Position numbers and translations under genes: made by a program. DNA of 64,000 bases from Gemmataceae bacterium (GTDB taxonomy: Bacteria; Planctomycetota; Planctomycetia; Gemmatales; Gemmataceae), in assembly GCA_019636445.1 (NCBI GenBank), contig JAHBXO010000017.1, positions 1 through 64,000 on the forward strand. Reading direction: 5' to 3'. Under the pieces are notes generated by a model. It was not told where the DNA came from. It was given only the letters and a program-made list of their open reading frames with translations, and ran no database searches. Shown piece after piece: positions 25,503 through 33,769 of the stretch. Position 1 is the first letter of the stretch. Every line of letters starts with the position of its first letter.

Positions 25503-26129
25503 ATGTCCTTCGACGCCACGATGCAGATCGCACAGATCGTCCCGTCCACGGAGGCGGAGGGGCCGGGCCGGCGCTTCGCCATTTGGTTCCAGGGTTGTCC
25601 GCTGCGCTGCCCGGGCTGCTGCAACCCGGACATGCTGTCGTTCGAAGGCGGGGAAGCGAAAAGCGTGGCGGAACTGCTCGCGGCGATCGTACGGACACCC
25701 GACATCGAGGGAATCACGCTGCTTGGCGGCGAGCCGTTTGCCCACGCCGCGCCGGCGTCGGTCCTCGCCAAAGCGGTTCGGGCGCGAGGGCTTTCGGTCA
25801 TGGTCTTCAGTGGCTACCCGATCGAGGAACTGTGGGCGAATCCCGATTCCGCCGTTGCGGAGTTGCTCGCCGAAACGGACCTGCTCGTCGATGGTCCCTA
25901 CCAACGCGACCGGCCAGACACGGCACGACGGTGGATCGGTTCGACAAACCAACGCATCCATTTCCTCACCGATCGATACCGCGCCGACGACCCCCGCTGG
26001 GCGAAACGAAACACGCTGGAAATCCGGGTCGATCGCGATGGAGTCTCGGTGAACGGTTTCCCGGCGGCCTCCGCAGCCGGGCTATGGAAGGGCTGGACGC
26101 GCAAGCCGATGCCGCGGGTGTCGCCATGA
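25503..26129 (+). CDS. Radical-SAM activating-enzyme-like 4Fe-4S protein
   Basis: This 208-residue protein is a short radical-SAM protein of the NrdG/PflA-activase type, which uses an iron-sulfur cluster to cleave S-adenosylmethionine. The cluster motif CPLRCPGC gives C32, C36 and C39 in a CX3CX2C pattern, preceded by the conserved IWFQG. LLGGEPFAH is the SAM-binding GGEP motif, and DLLVDGPYQ is an activase signature. I start at ATG 25503 (MSFDATMQIAQIVPSTEAEG); an in-frame extension back to 25401 overlaps the MFS gene and reads as low-complexity. No glycyl-radical enzyme is in the window. The next gene overlaps its stop by 4 bp (ATGA), so the two are translationally coupled. Confidence 0.88.
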   Translation: MSFDATMQIAQIVPSTEAEGPGRRFAIWFQGCPLRCPGCCNPDMLSFEGGEAKSVAELLAAIVRTPDIEGITLLGGEPFAHAAPASVLAKAVRARGLSVMVFSGYPIEELWANPDSAVAELLAETDLLVDGPYQRDRPDTARRWIGSTNQRIHFLTDRYRADDPRWAKRNTLEIRVDRDGVSVNGFPAASAAGLWKGWTRKPMPRVSP

Positions 26130-27190
26130 TCGCGACCGGCACGGTGAAGACCGTCTCCAAGTTCGAGCACGATCTGCTGGTGGTCCTCCGGCATATCTTC
26201 GGCCGTGCGGCACCGCATCAGGCCCAGGCGATCCTCGCGGCCCGACAGCCTGCGCCGAAGTGCCTCTCGCGCGCGTGCATCGAACTCGTGAAGGACACGC
26301 TCGCGAAGGGGATCGTGCTGCACCTGGTGCGAGCCGGAGGCTGGCGGAACGAGCCGTTTCTCAAGGACGGCGAACCGGTCGGCGGGCGCGTGTGGGATCG
26401 CGTTCCTCTGCCGATACGTCGGCCGGTGTTCAGCCGCTCCGTCGTCGAATTGTTGATCTGGCTGACCGCCGAGCGACCGGACGCCGCCAACGATCGCCGG
26501 TTGCATTGCCCCGATCCGACGGCGGCGGACGAACTGTTCTTCGCGCTCGCCTACGATCGGCTGCGCGGCAACCCGGACTGGCAAGCCGGGTTGCGGATCC
26601 GCACCGCCTTCGCGAATAATCCCTATTGTTGGCTGTTGTCGCCCGGGGATTTCGCGGAATCGTCTCCGCCGGACTTCGCGCCGTTGTTCGCGGGAGCGCG
26701 GGCGGCGACGCTGGAGTGCCTGCAACCCGAGCTGGCGCGGCGATGGATCGCGAGCGAACGGGGTAAGCGAACGATCGCCGACTGGACCGAGATGAAGCGC
26801 CGAGGGTCCGCGGAGGTCGCGATGCTCGAACGCTACCTCGCCGCGGCCGAGGCGGCGGGCCGAACCGATCTCGCCCGCTGGGTGCTCCGTACGCTGGCCG
26901 CCACGCTCGCCGCGCCCGCGCCGGACGCGGCCGACTGGATCGGCGGGCTTGAGTTGAACGCGCCGGCACGGCTGGCAGACCGCCTCGCGATCCAGCGGGA
27001 CGCCCTCGCCTTCCCGCGCCAGATGGAAACACTCGCCCGCTGGGACCGCGCCGCCCGCGCCGTCGGTTATTTCGACGAGGGCTACGCCGCCAGCCAATTA
27101 TGGAAGGAAGCATTCGAGGCCGCGAACGGAACCGAACTTCTCGCGAAGTCGAAACGGATGCTCGAACAACTGGACCCGCTGCGGAACTGA
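26126..27190 (+). CDS. Uncharacterised cassette protein (FtsH-ternary-like accessory)
   Basis: This 354-residue protein has no signal peptide and no membrane segment. The N-terminal region (FEHDLLVVLRHIFGRAAP, CLSRACIELVKDTLAKGIVLHLVRAGGW) is helical with aromatic patches, and the C-terminal half is all helical with repeated charged heptads (RWIASERGKRTIADWTEMKRR). I do not know its fold. From memory it resembles helical accessory proteins of FtsH ternary conflict systems, which is unverified. Its ATG lies inside the end of the radical-SAM gene and it precedes the coiled-coil protein by 19 bp, so it is embedded in one operon. A longer frame in the same phase begins at 25583 but runs antiphase through the radical-SAM gene and is not the gene. 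Confidence 0.8.
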   Translation: MIATGTVKTVSKFEHDLLVVLRHIFGRAAPHQAQAILAARQPAPKCLSRACIELVKDTLAKGIVLHLVRAGGWRNEPFLKDGEPVGGRVWDRVPLPIRRPVFSRSVVELLIWLTAERPDAANDRRLHCPDPTAADELFFALAYDRLRGNPDWQAGLRIRTAFANNPYCWLLSPGDFAESSPPDFAPLFAGARAATLECLQPELARRWIASERGKRTIADWTEMKRRGSAEVAMLERYLAAAEAAGRTDLARWVLRTLAATLAAPAPDAADWIGGLELNAPARLADRLAIQRDALAFPRQMETLARWDRAARAVGYFDEGYAASQLWKEAFEAANGTELLAKSKRMLEQLDPLRN

Positions 27191-27209
27191 CGGCCGGGAG
27201 GCCACGATC

Positions 27210-27782
27210 ATGAGTCGCGCGTATCGCATCAACGTCCGTGAATCCGTGACCCGCCAAATCAAAGGCACGGACGAGATCGGCACGAAGCTCGAACTGCTGG
27301 AGATCCTTCCGCCGGAGACAATGGCGGACCTGTTGCGCCGGGAACTGATCGCGAAGGGGTTCCGCGAGAATGACGATGGCACGCTCGCGCGCGAGGACAA
27401 GAACGCGACCGTGACCGTCGACCCGTGCAACGGCGAAGTGACGGTGAAGTCCGAAATCGGCAAGAGCGTGACGGAGCAGGGGACGCGCGACGCAACGGCG
27501 TGGGACGACGTTGGCCCCGCGGCGCAGACCATTGAAGCCAAGGCCCGCGAGCAACTGAAGGCCGAACTGGGTCAGAAGATCGACCGCGAGCAGGAACGCC
27601 TCCAGCGCAAGGCGAGCGAGAAACTGGAGCGCGAACTCGACGACTTGAAGCAGGAATTGGGCGAGATCGTGAACAAGGTGACGCGCGAGGCGCTCAAGCA
27701 GAAGGCCGCCCAGATGGGCACGATCCAGCAGATTTCCGAGGACGAGAGGACCGGCTCGATGACGATCACCGTGGAAGTTTAG
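27210..27782 (+). CDS. Coiled-coil accessory protein with beta-rich ends
   Basis: The 190-residue protein starts at ATG 27210 with CGGGAGGCC just upstream. Residues 1-85 form an alpha/beta domain (YRINVRESVTRQIKG, MADLLRRELIAKGF, NATVTVDPCNGEVTV). Residues about 105-160 are a highly charged coiled coil rich in Glu, Lys and Arg (ELGQKIDREQERLQRKASEK). The C-terminus (GEIVNKVTREALKQKAAQMG then GSMTITVEV) distantly recalls the C-terminal part of the DUF1257/Ycf35 family. It should be cytoplasmic and, given the coil, oligomeric. It lies directly before the FtsH-like protease in the same operon, suggesting an adaptor or substrate-docking role; that is inference. Confidence 0.8.
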   Translation: MSRAYRINVRESVTRQIKGTDEIGTKLELLEILPPETMADLLRRELIAKGFRENDDGTLAREDKNATVTVDPCNGEVTVKSEIGKSVTEQGTRDATAWDDVGPAAQTIEAKAREQLKAELGQKIDREQERLQRKASEKLERELDDLKQELGEIVNKVTREALKQKAAQMGTIQQISEDERTGSMTITVEV

Positions 27783-27813
27783 CCGCGAGGCGTGACCGTT
27801 TAGCGGCGAGGCG
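27780..27813. repeat. Tandem GC-rich unit covering a stop codon
   Basis: TAGCCGCGAGGCG (27780-27792) and TAGCGGCGAGGCG (27801-27813) differ at one base and are 21 bp apart. The stop TAG of the coiled-coil gene is the first three bases of copy one. A related GAGCGCGGAGGCGCACC follows at 27828-27844, up to the start of the FtsH-like gene. It looks like a short dispersed intergenic repeat. Confidence 0.6.
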
Positions 27814-27852
27814 GAGTCTTCGGAGCCGAGCGCGGAGGCGCACCAAAACACT

Positions 27853-29982
27853 ATGAGTCTTTCGATCCCGGAATCCGAACTGCCCCTCTCACTGACGGCC
27901 GAACAAGCCGTCGAGGCGGCGTATGGCGCCGAACTCGCCGAAGTCGCCGACCGGATCGGCCGCGGCTTGCCGTGCCTCGTCGAGTGCGACAAGGAGTTGT
28001 CGCCGTACCTGTTCGCGAACCTGCGGACGCGGCTGAAGGCGCGCAACCTCAAGTGTGTGTACCTGGACGGTCGTCCGCGCGAAGCGGAGGCGAATGCGTC
28101 CGGCCCGCCACTCGGCCTGATCGGCACGATGATCGGCCAACTCCGCGAGGCCGTCCGCGGTGCGGTCGAGAAGCGCGTCGTCGTGCTGCCCCACCTGGAC
28201 CTGCTCACGACCAGCCAGGGCGGACTCACCAGCGAAGCGCGCGAGGTCATCCCGCTCCTCTACGAGAACCCCGAACTCGTCTGGCTCGGCTTCAAGGATC
28301 CATCCTTCCCGCTGCCGAAGGTCATCGAGAATCTCTTCCCGCACAAACTCAGCATCCTCGGCATCGCCCGCGACCGCCTGCGCCATCTCGTCACTCAAAA
28401 AGAATCGCGTAAGTTCGGCCGCGCGTTCAACCCGTGGCAGCTCTACAAGTACCTCTCCGGCGTCAACGCCGTGCGCGTCCGCAAGCTGCTGTCGACGCTC
28501 GAAGGCGAGGATTATCCCGCCGATCCCAAGCAGGCCTATCGCCACCTGCGCAACGCCACGCTCACCGGCGCGATGGAGATACCGAACGTCGATCTCGCGG
28601 CCGACATCGGCGGCTACGAAAAGGTGAAGAAACGATTGCGCGAAGAGATTCTCGACGTGCTGCGGAAGCGCGACGCGGCCAGCAGCCCCGACGACGCGGC
28701 CCGGCTGGAGGAACTGATCCCGCGCGGCCTGATCTTCTGGGGACCGCCCGGCACCGGCAAGACCTACTTCGCCAAGGCCGTCGCCACCGCCATCGGAGCC
28801 GCCATCCAGATCGTCTCCGGGCCGGAGCTGAAATCGAAATGGGTGGGTGAATCCGAAGATAATCTGCGCCAGATCTTCCGCAAGGCGCGGCAGTCCGCCC
28901 CGTCCATCATCGTCTTCGACGAACTCGATTCCTTCGCCACCGCCCGCGGCACCTACGTCGGCAGCGGCGTCGAACATAGCATGGTGAACCAACTCCTCAC
29001 CGAAATGGACGGCTTTCACAAGGAGGAACTCGTCTTCGTCGTCGGCACCACGAACTTCGTCGAGGCGCTCGACCCCGCACTGCTGCGCCCCGGGCGGTTC
29101 GAGTTCCACCTGCACATCCCCTATCCGGAACCGGCCGACCGCCGCGCGATCCTGAAGGTATGCGACGCCAAGATGAAGCTGGCGATGTCCGAGGAAGCGA
29201 TCGACTACGCGGTGAAGCGCACGAACGACTACGTCGTCGGTGCCGCCGGCGGCACGCGCTACAGCGGCGACCATTTGAATGCCCTCGCGCGGTCGATCGC
29301 CCGGCTGCGCCTGCGCGATGGCCTCGACGGCCCGACCGGGCCAGACCTCGTCGAACGGGCGCTCACCGAGTGGGTCGAGCGGCCGACGATGACGACCAAA
29401 GAGGAATCCGTGCTGGCGACGCACGAGGCCGGTCACGCCGTCGTCGCCCTCTTCTGCGAGCACGCCCCGCCCATCGAACGAATCACCATCGCCAGCGAAA
29501 TGCACTGGGCCTTCGGCTACGTCCGCTACGCCGACCCGGCGCACAAGTACATCCAGACCGTGAATGTTTACAAGGACCTCATCTGCGTCGCCCTCGGCGC
29601 CCGCGAGGCGGAGCGGCTGCTGCTGGACGACCTCTCGCTCGGCGCCTCCGGCGACCTCGCGAGCGCCACGGGCATCGCCCGCGAACTCGTGGAAGTTCAC
29701 GGCCTCGCCGGCGGCGAACTCGGCCAGGTGCAGTTCCTCGACCTGCACAGCGGGAAGCGACGTGAAGACCTCGCCCCCGCCACGCTCGCCGCGATCGATG
29801 CCCGTGTCGCCGCGATCGTCGAGGAACAACGCGTCCGCGCGGAAACGATCGTCAAGGAGAACGTGAGGCTGATCGAAACGCTGCGGGACCTGCTGCTGGA
29901 GAAGAAGACGATCGACGGCAAATCGCTTGGCCAACTGGTCCCTAAGGGGAAGTTAAAATCGGCCACGGATGAACACGGATGA
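27853..29982 (+). CDS. Soluble FtsH-like AAA+ ATPase with M41 metalloprotease domain
   Basis: The 709-residue protein joins a AAA+ ATPase to an M41 zinc protease, as FtsH does, but has no membrane helix, so it should be soluble. Residues 1-230 look like a degenerate ATPase domain with no Walker A but a Walker B-like KRVVVLPHLDLL (about 107-118). The active ATPase has Walker A GPPGTGKT (297-304), Walker B IIVFDE (352-357) and arginine fingers in LRPGRFEF (R412, R415). The protease has HEAGH (524-528) and a third ligand candidate D601 in LGASGDLASAT. It would unfold and degrade proteins. It is the fourth gene of the cassette. Its last residues, ATDEHG, are encoded by an intergenic repeat. Confidence 0.93.
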   Translation: MSLSIPESELPLSLTAEQAVEAAYGAELAEVADRIGRGLPCLVECDKELSPYLFANLRTRLKARNLKCVYLDGRPREAEANASGPPLGLIGTMIGQLREAVRGAVEKRVVVLPHLDLLTTSQGGLTSEAREVIPLLYENPELVWLGFKDPSFPLPKVIENLFPHKLSILGIARDRLRHLVTQKESRKFGRAFNPWQLYKYLSGVNAVRVRKLLSTLEGEDYPADPKQAYRHLRNATLTGAMEIPNVDLAADIGGYEKVKKRLREEILDVLRKRDAASSPDDAARLEELIPRGLIFWGPPGTGKTYFAKAVATAIGAAIQIVSGPELKSKWVGESEDNLRQIFRKARQSAPSIIVFDELDSFATARGTYVGSGVEHSMVNQLLTEMDGFHKEELVFVVGTTNFVEALDPALLRPGRFEFHLHIPYPEPADRRAILKVCDAKMKLAMSEEAIDYAVKRTNDYVVGAAGGTRYSGDHLNALARSIARLRLRDGLDGPTGPDLVERALTEWVERPTMTTKEESVLATHEAGHAVVALFCEHAPPIERITIASEMHWAFGYVRYADPAHKYIQTVNVYKDLICVALGAREAERLLLDDLSLGASGDLASATGIARELVEVHGLAGGELGQVQFLDLHSGKRREDLAPATLAAIDARVAAIVEEQRVRAETIVKENVRLIETLRDLLLEKKTIDGKSLGQLVPKGKLKSATDEHG

Positions 29983-30045
29983 ACACGAATTCCGGTTGAT
30001 ATCGGATTTTGATTTTATCTGTGTGTATTCGTGTTCATCTGTGGC
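29961..30045. repeat. Repeat of the ccacggatgaacacgg type with inverted arm
   Basis: The repeat has tandem units ggatgaacac at 29967-29976 and 29977-29986. The arm gatgaacacgaat (29978-29990) is the exact reverse complement of attcgtgttcatc (30027-30039); one mismatch then permits four more pairs. The family with ccacggatgaacacgg is seen between genes of many environmental bacteria. It supplies the last codons and stop (29980-29982) of the FtsH-like gene and ends before the ribosome site of the next gene. Confidence 0.75.
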
Positions 30046-30061
30046 TAAGAGGCGTTTCAAC

Positions 30062-30325
30062 ATGGCCCTGATGCAAATCGTTTTGAAGCGCGACCCGGCG
30101 ACGGGGAAGCAGAACATCTGGGTGAAGCTGGAGTCGGAGCCGGACGCGCTGCCGATCGAGCACGAGCAACTGCACCGGAAGCTCGTCGAGAAGTTGATTG
30201 GAGCGGGCCTCGACCCGGACGACCTCGGCGAGACGATCGTCGTCCGTGAACCGACGGCCGAGCCGGGCCAATCCGAGAAGCCCTCGGCCGAACCGGAGCG
30301 GACGAAGTCCGCGCAGGGCCGCTAA
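30062..30325 (+). CDS. Small uncharacterised cassette protein
   Basis: This 87-residue protein starts at ATG 30062, with AAGAGGCG upstream as ribosome site. A frame in the same phase extends back to 29969, but those 31 residues are encoded by the repeat and look untranslated. The first 65 residues (MALMQIVLKRDPATGKQNIW through LDPDDLGETIVV) alternate beta and alpha in a way that fits a small beta-grasp-like or other alpha/beta domain. The tail is Pro/Glu-rich and probably disordered. It lies between the protease and the 1143-residue protein, 12 bp from the latter. A small ubiquitin-like or adaptor role is a guess. Confidence 0.7.
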   Translation: MALMQIVLKRDPATGKQNIWVKLESEPDALPIEHEQLHRKLVEKLIGAGLDPDDLGETIVVREPTAEPGQSEKPSAEPERTKSAQGR

Positions 30326-30337
30326 GATCATCCCATC

Positions 30338-33300
30338 ATGATTTTCCTGTTCCCCAACGACGACGCATTGCGGTTGGCGATCGCAAGCGGCCTGGTTCCG
30401 TCCGCGACACCGGCGAAGTCGAGCCGCGACGACGCGGGGTGCATTTACGTCGAGACGAACGCGAAACTCCCGGAGCGGAACCGCGCCGACTTGAAAAAAT
30501 TGGGCGTTCTCGGTTCGACACGGCATGGGGGCACGACAGCGGATCATGCGACATGGTACTCGATCGTGCCTCTGGAGGCCGAGTCGGGTCCGCCCGCCGT
30601 CGAATCGCAGGCGACGGTGCTCTTTGAACTTCCCGCGAAGTTGCTGCCCTCGATCGTCGGTGAGATGCTCCGACTTGGCAACGATCGCCAGTCGTTTCGT
30701 CTGTTGGAGCACGGTGGGGAATCCCGCGCGCTGTTGCGCGTCGTCGGACCGCCATACTACACCCTGCTTCGTGCGCTGGATCGCCTCGATGGCGACGTCG
30801 GGCTGCGTGCCTACCTCGAACGCGCCCCGCGCGTCTGGATCGAAATCGGCGCGAGCCATCCGTTCGCGGCGCGAATTGTCCCCGCGGACGGTCAGTTCGT
30901 CCTCATCGGCCGACCGAACGAATGGCGATTTCTGGACGACGGCGACTTCCGCGACGTATACGACTTCGCCGACGTTCGCTTGCCGACCTTGCCGAATTCG
31001 TGGTCGGAAGGCCCCACCCCTGAACGGCTCGCGGTCCCGTTGAAACTCGTCGCGGGCCATGCGGCCGACAGCGCCGAACTGTGGGTCCTGCGCGGCACGG
31101 CCTTTACCGTGCTGGAGGCGTTCGTCCGCGATGCCGACGCGAGGCAGCTCGAACAACTTCGCTTCGCCGTCGGCGAAGCGAATGGCGCAACGATCGCAGT
31201 CGTCGCCGTCGCGTCCACTCGCAAGACCCCTCCCGTTCTCGCGCTTCCCGGTGTCGAATCCTACAAGTCCTACTGGCGGATCCCGAACCTTTTCGTGCCC
31301 GTTGGTGCCCGTTTGCACCCGCCACTCCGACGCGACGTCGTGTCCCGGTTGCTCGCGGCGGATAGCGACCGGCGCGTCTGGCTCGCGCCCGGCACCGAAG
31401 GTGCCTTCACCCCCGAATCGATCGCCGAGAATGCGTTCCGACCGCTCGCCGATTGGGTGGAATACATCGTCGATTCCCACGCCGTGCCGCTGCGCGAGTG
31501 GATCGGTTCGGCGGAGTTCGATTTCGAGGGGTTCGTCTGTTCGGACGGCGGACCGGCAGCCAAGGTGGGCCCCACCCGATCGCCGAAGGACACGCCCGAC
31601 GAAGGTGACAAGAACGCGCCCGCGACGAAATCCGCGAGGAAAACCGCGTCTCGCAAGGAGCCGGCGAAGAAGGACCTGCAACCGTTCGAGCCGGTCACCG
31701 TCGTCACGCGGCCGCCGGACGAATGGAAGGTGCGGTGCGACGAACTGGAACGGCAGTTCCGCGAGCTGGATGGCACGCTGGATGCACCGGATCGCGTCGT
31801 GCTGTGGCCTTTGCTCGCCGAGGCGAACGCCGGGATGGGCGAGGACCGCCGGGGCGAGGCCGCGATCTGCTGGTTGAACGCGATGTGGGGTATCGGCGGG
31901 CCGACAGCAACATTATTGAGCGGTTGGTTGCAGAGCGAATCCCCGAATTCGAAGGTGACGGCGGAAGAGTTCGATCTGCGATTCGGATTGAAGAATCCAA
32001 CCCCGGCGCAGGCGCGTGCGGCGACGGCGCTGTTCCTGGCGGCCGCACACGCGCAGCCCGTGCCCGACTGGCTGCGGGCTCGGTTGCCGGTCGTACGCGA
32101 CTATCTGGAGACGAACGAAGCTCGATTGCCGGTGCGTGCGGTTTGGTTGGCGGCCACCCGTGCGGCTCAACTCGCCCGCGGCGATGCCTTGGGATTAGCG
32201 CGTGTTCGCGACCGGCTTCTCGATCGCCTGTTGGAAAAGGGGCTGAGCGCCGAGCAGGACTTGCCCTCGTTCCTGCGCTTTGCCGGCGTGCAGAACTCGG
32301 AGCGCATGCGCGTCGTGCGGGAACGGATGGTGGAGATCCACGGTTCGGCGCGGGCTTGGGCCGAACGGAGTCTCAAACCGAGCATGGCCGGTCCCTCGCA
32401 GAACGACTCGGCCTGCACGCTGGCATACCTGGACCTGTTCTTCGCGTTCGGCCTGGCGAAACTCGGCGAACCGACGGCCGCGCAATCGCTCCTCGAACAG
32501 GCCCGCGTGACGCTGTCGTCTCCGAAGCCGAAGCCGGAACAGGCGATCGTGGCCAACTACCTCTTCAAGGCGTTCAAGTCCCGCATCGAGGAAGCATTGG
32601 CGGGCAAGCCAGGCACCAGTGCGACGTCCCGTGAACTTCTCGACGAACTCGAAGCGATCCGCAAGAAGGGAACGAAGACGGTCAACGACCCGCACACGAT
32701 CTCGCACTACGTGATCGGCCGAATGCGCGAACAGTCCACGATCCTCGAACCCCGCGAGAAAACCGACCCTTACTCCGAGTGGATGAAACTGGAAGAACTG
32801 ATCCAGGAGTTGGTGGCACTGCCGAGAATCGCGGACCCGGCCGCGCTCGCCCGACGCATCCGGGAACTTCACAAGTTCGGTCTGAAGGGGACCGCGACGG
32901 ACGAAACGCGACTCGCCGTGTTGAGTCATTCGCTGCGCCTGGCACCGCGAGTCGGGGCGGATTTCACCGCCGAACTGTTGCAATACGTCCTCGCTACGAT
33001 GACGGCGGCCGATCCGAAATCCGCCCTTGCCACGATGGAAACCCGCAAACTTGGCCGGCTTTTCGAGTCCGCACTCTTCCTCGCCGCGCACTTCGATCGG
33101 CGGGAATTGCTGCGCGAACTGGTCGACGGTGTTTTCGCCGTCGCACTCGCGAAGCCGGACGACCAGCGATACGAACTGGTGAACTATTTCGCCGGTCGCT
33201 GCCTTGCGAGCCTGCGAAAGGTCGGTCTTCGGGATGAGATCGATCGCCTATTACTGCGATTTCAGGATGAAATCCTGAAGGGCCGCTCGCTCGACCAACT

Positions 33301-33769
33301 CAAGACGTTGTACGCCTCGAAGCCGGACCTCTGGGCGGACGCCCTGACGACGATGTTGAACTTGTCGGCGGGTTGGCTGACTTTTGGTCTCATGGAGCAG
33401 GCGGCACCGATTCTGGAAGCCGTCCGCGCCGAGATTCACGACGGTGCACGGTACTCCGCGCAGCGATATGTGAATATCTGCCGAGCCTACGCGGCCACGC
33501 TGGGGCAAAGCCCGACCGATTTCGGCATCCCCCGCCTCGCCGAACTGTTCTCGATCGTCGACCCCGCCAGGGTGACGAACACGTTCACCTCCGCACCATA
33601 TTACTCGCGGCTGCACCTGAATCTGGTGGAGGAGGTGGTACTCGCGATCGTCAGCGACGACTTCGCGCTCGGGCACTCCGGACAGCGGTGGTTGGACGAA
33701 GACGAACTGCTGGTACGCCGGCGGATCCACCAGGATATGCGTGCGACGGTTCAGACCGCTGGCGTTTGA
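30338..33769 (+). CDS. Large uncharacterised protein of the FtsH-like cassette
   Basis: This 1143-residue protein is the largest of the cassette. It has no signal peptide or membrane segment. The N-terminal 430 residues are beta-rich with no motif I know (MIFLFPNDDALRLAIASGLV at the start). A linker near 415-450 is rich in Lys, Ala and Glu. The rest (about 460-1143) is a long run of helices resembling TPR or HEAT-like repeats (SRELLDELEAIRKKG, LAALHFDRRELL-type pairs). Such a shape suits a scaffold or sensor that gathers partners for the protease. It ends 19 bp inside the convergent glycosyltransferase. I recognise no known family with certainty. Confidence 0.82.
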   Translation: MIFLFPNDDALRLAIASGLVPSATPAKSSRDDAGCIYVETNAKLPERNRADLKKLGVLGSTRHGGTTADHATWYSIVPLEAESGPPAVESQATVLFELPAKLLPSIVGEMLRLGNDRQSFRLLEHGGESRALLRVVGPPYYTLLRALDRLDGDVGLRAYLERAPRVWIEIGASHPFAARIVPADGQFVLIGRPNEWRFLDDGDFRDVYDFADVRLPTLPNSWSEGPTPERLAVPLKLVAGHAADSAELWVLRGTAFTVLEAFVRDADARQLEQLRFAVGEANGATIAVVAVASTRKTPPVLALPGVESYKSYWRIPNLFVPVGARLHPPLRRDVVSRLLAADSDRRVWLAPGTEGAFTPESIAENAFRPLADWVEYIVDSHAVPLREWIGSAEFDFEGFVCSDGGPAAKVGPTRSPKDTPDEGDKNAPATKSARKTASRKEPAKKDLQPFEPVTVVTRPPDEWKVRCDELERQFRELDGTLDAPDRVVLWPLLAEANAGMGEDRRGEAAICWLNAMWGIGGPTATLLSGWLQSESPNSKVTAEEFDLRFGLKNPTPAQARAATALFLAAAHAQPVPDWLRARLPVVRDYLETNEARLPVRAVWLAATRAAQLARGDALGLARVRDRLLDRLLEKGLSAEQDLPSFLRFAGVQNSERMRVVRERMVEIHGSARAWAERSLKPSMAGPSQNDSACTLAYLDLFFAFGLAKLGEPTAAQSLLEQARVTLSSPKPKPEQAIVANYLFKAFKSRIEEALAGKPGTSATSRELLDELEAIRKKGTKTVNDPHTISHYVIGRMREQSTILEPREKTDPYSEWMKLEELIQELVALPRIADPAALARRIRELHKFGLKGTATDETRLAVLSHSLRLAPRVGADFTAELLQYVLATMTAADPKSALATMETRKLGRLFESALFLAAHFDRRELLRELVDGVFAVALAKPDDQRYELVNYFAGRCLASLRKVGLRDEIDRLLLRFQDEILKGRSLDQLKTLYASKPDLWADALTTMLNLSAGWLTFGLMEQAAPILEAVRAEIHDGARYSAQRYVNICRAYAATLGQSPTDFGIPRLAELFSIVDPARVTNTFTSAPYYSRLHLNLVEEVVLAIVSDDFALGHSGQRWLDEDELLVRRRIHQDMRATVQTAGV

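Noticed and set aside
23441..25801. Extended minus-strand frame running from the anchored hypothetical through the MFS gene
   Set aside because: Only the part from ATG 24151 has a signal peptide and sensible composition; the rest is opposite the MFS gene.
25583..26125. Possible earlier start for the gene at 26126
   Set aside because: This part is antiphase to the radical-SAM gene, which has the cluster motif. The overlap ATGA at 26126 gives a natural start.
29969..30061. Longer N-terminus for the small cassette protein
   Set aside because: These 31 codons are made by the repeat and lack a ribosome site, while ATG 30062 follows AAGAGGCG.
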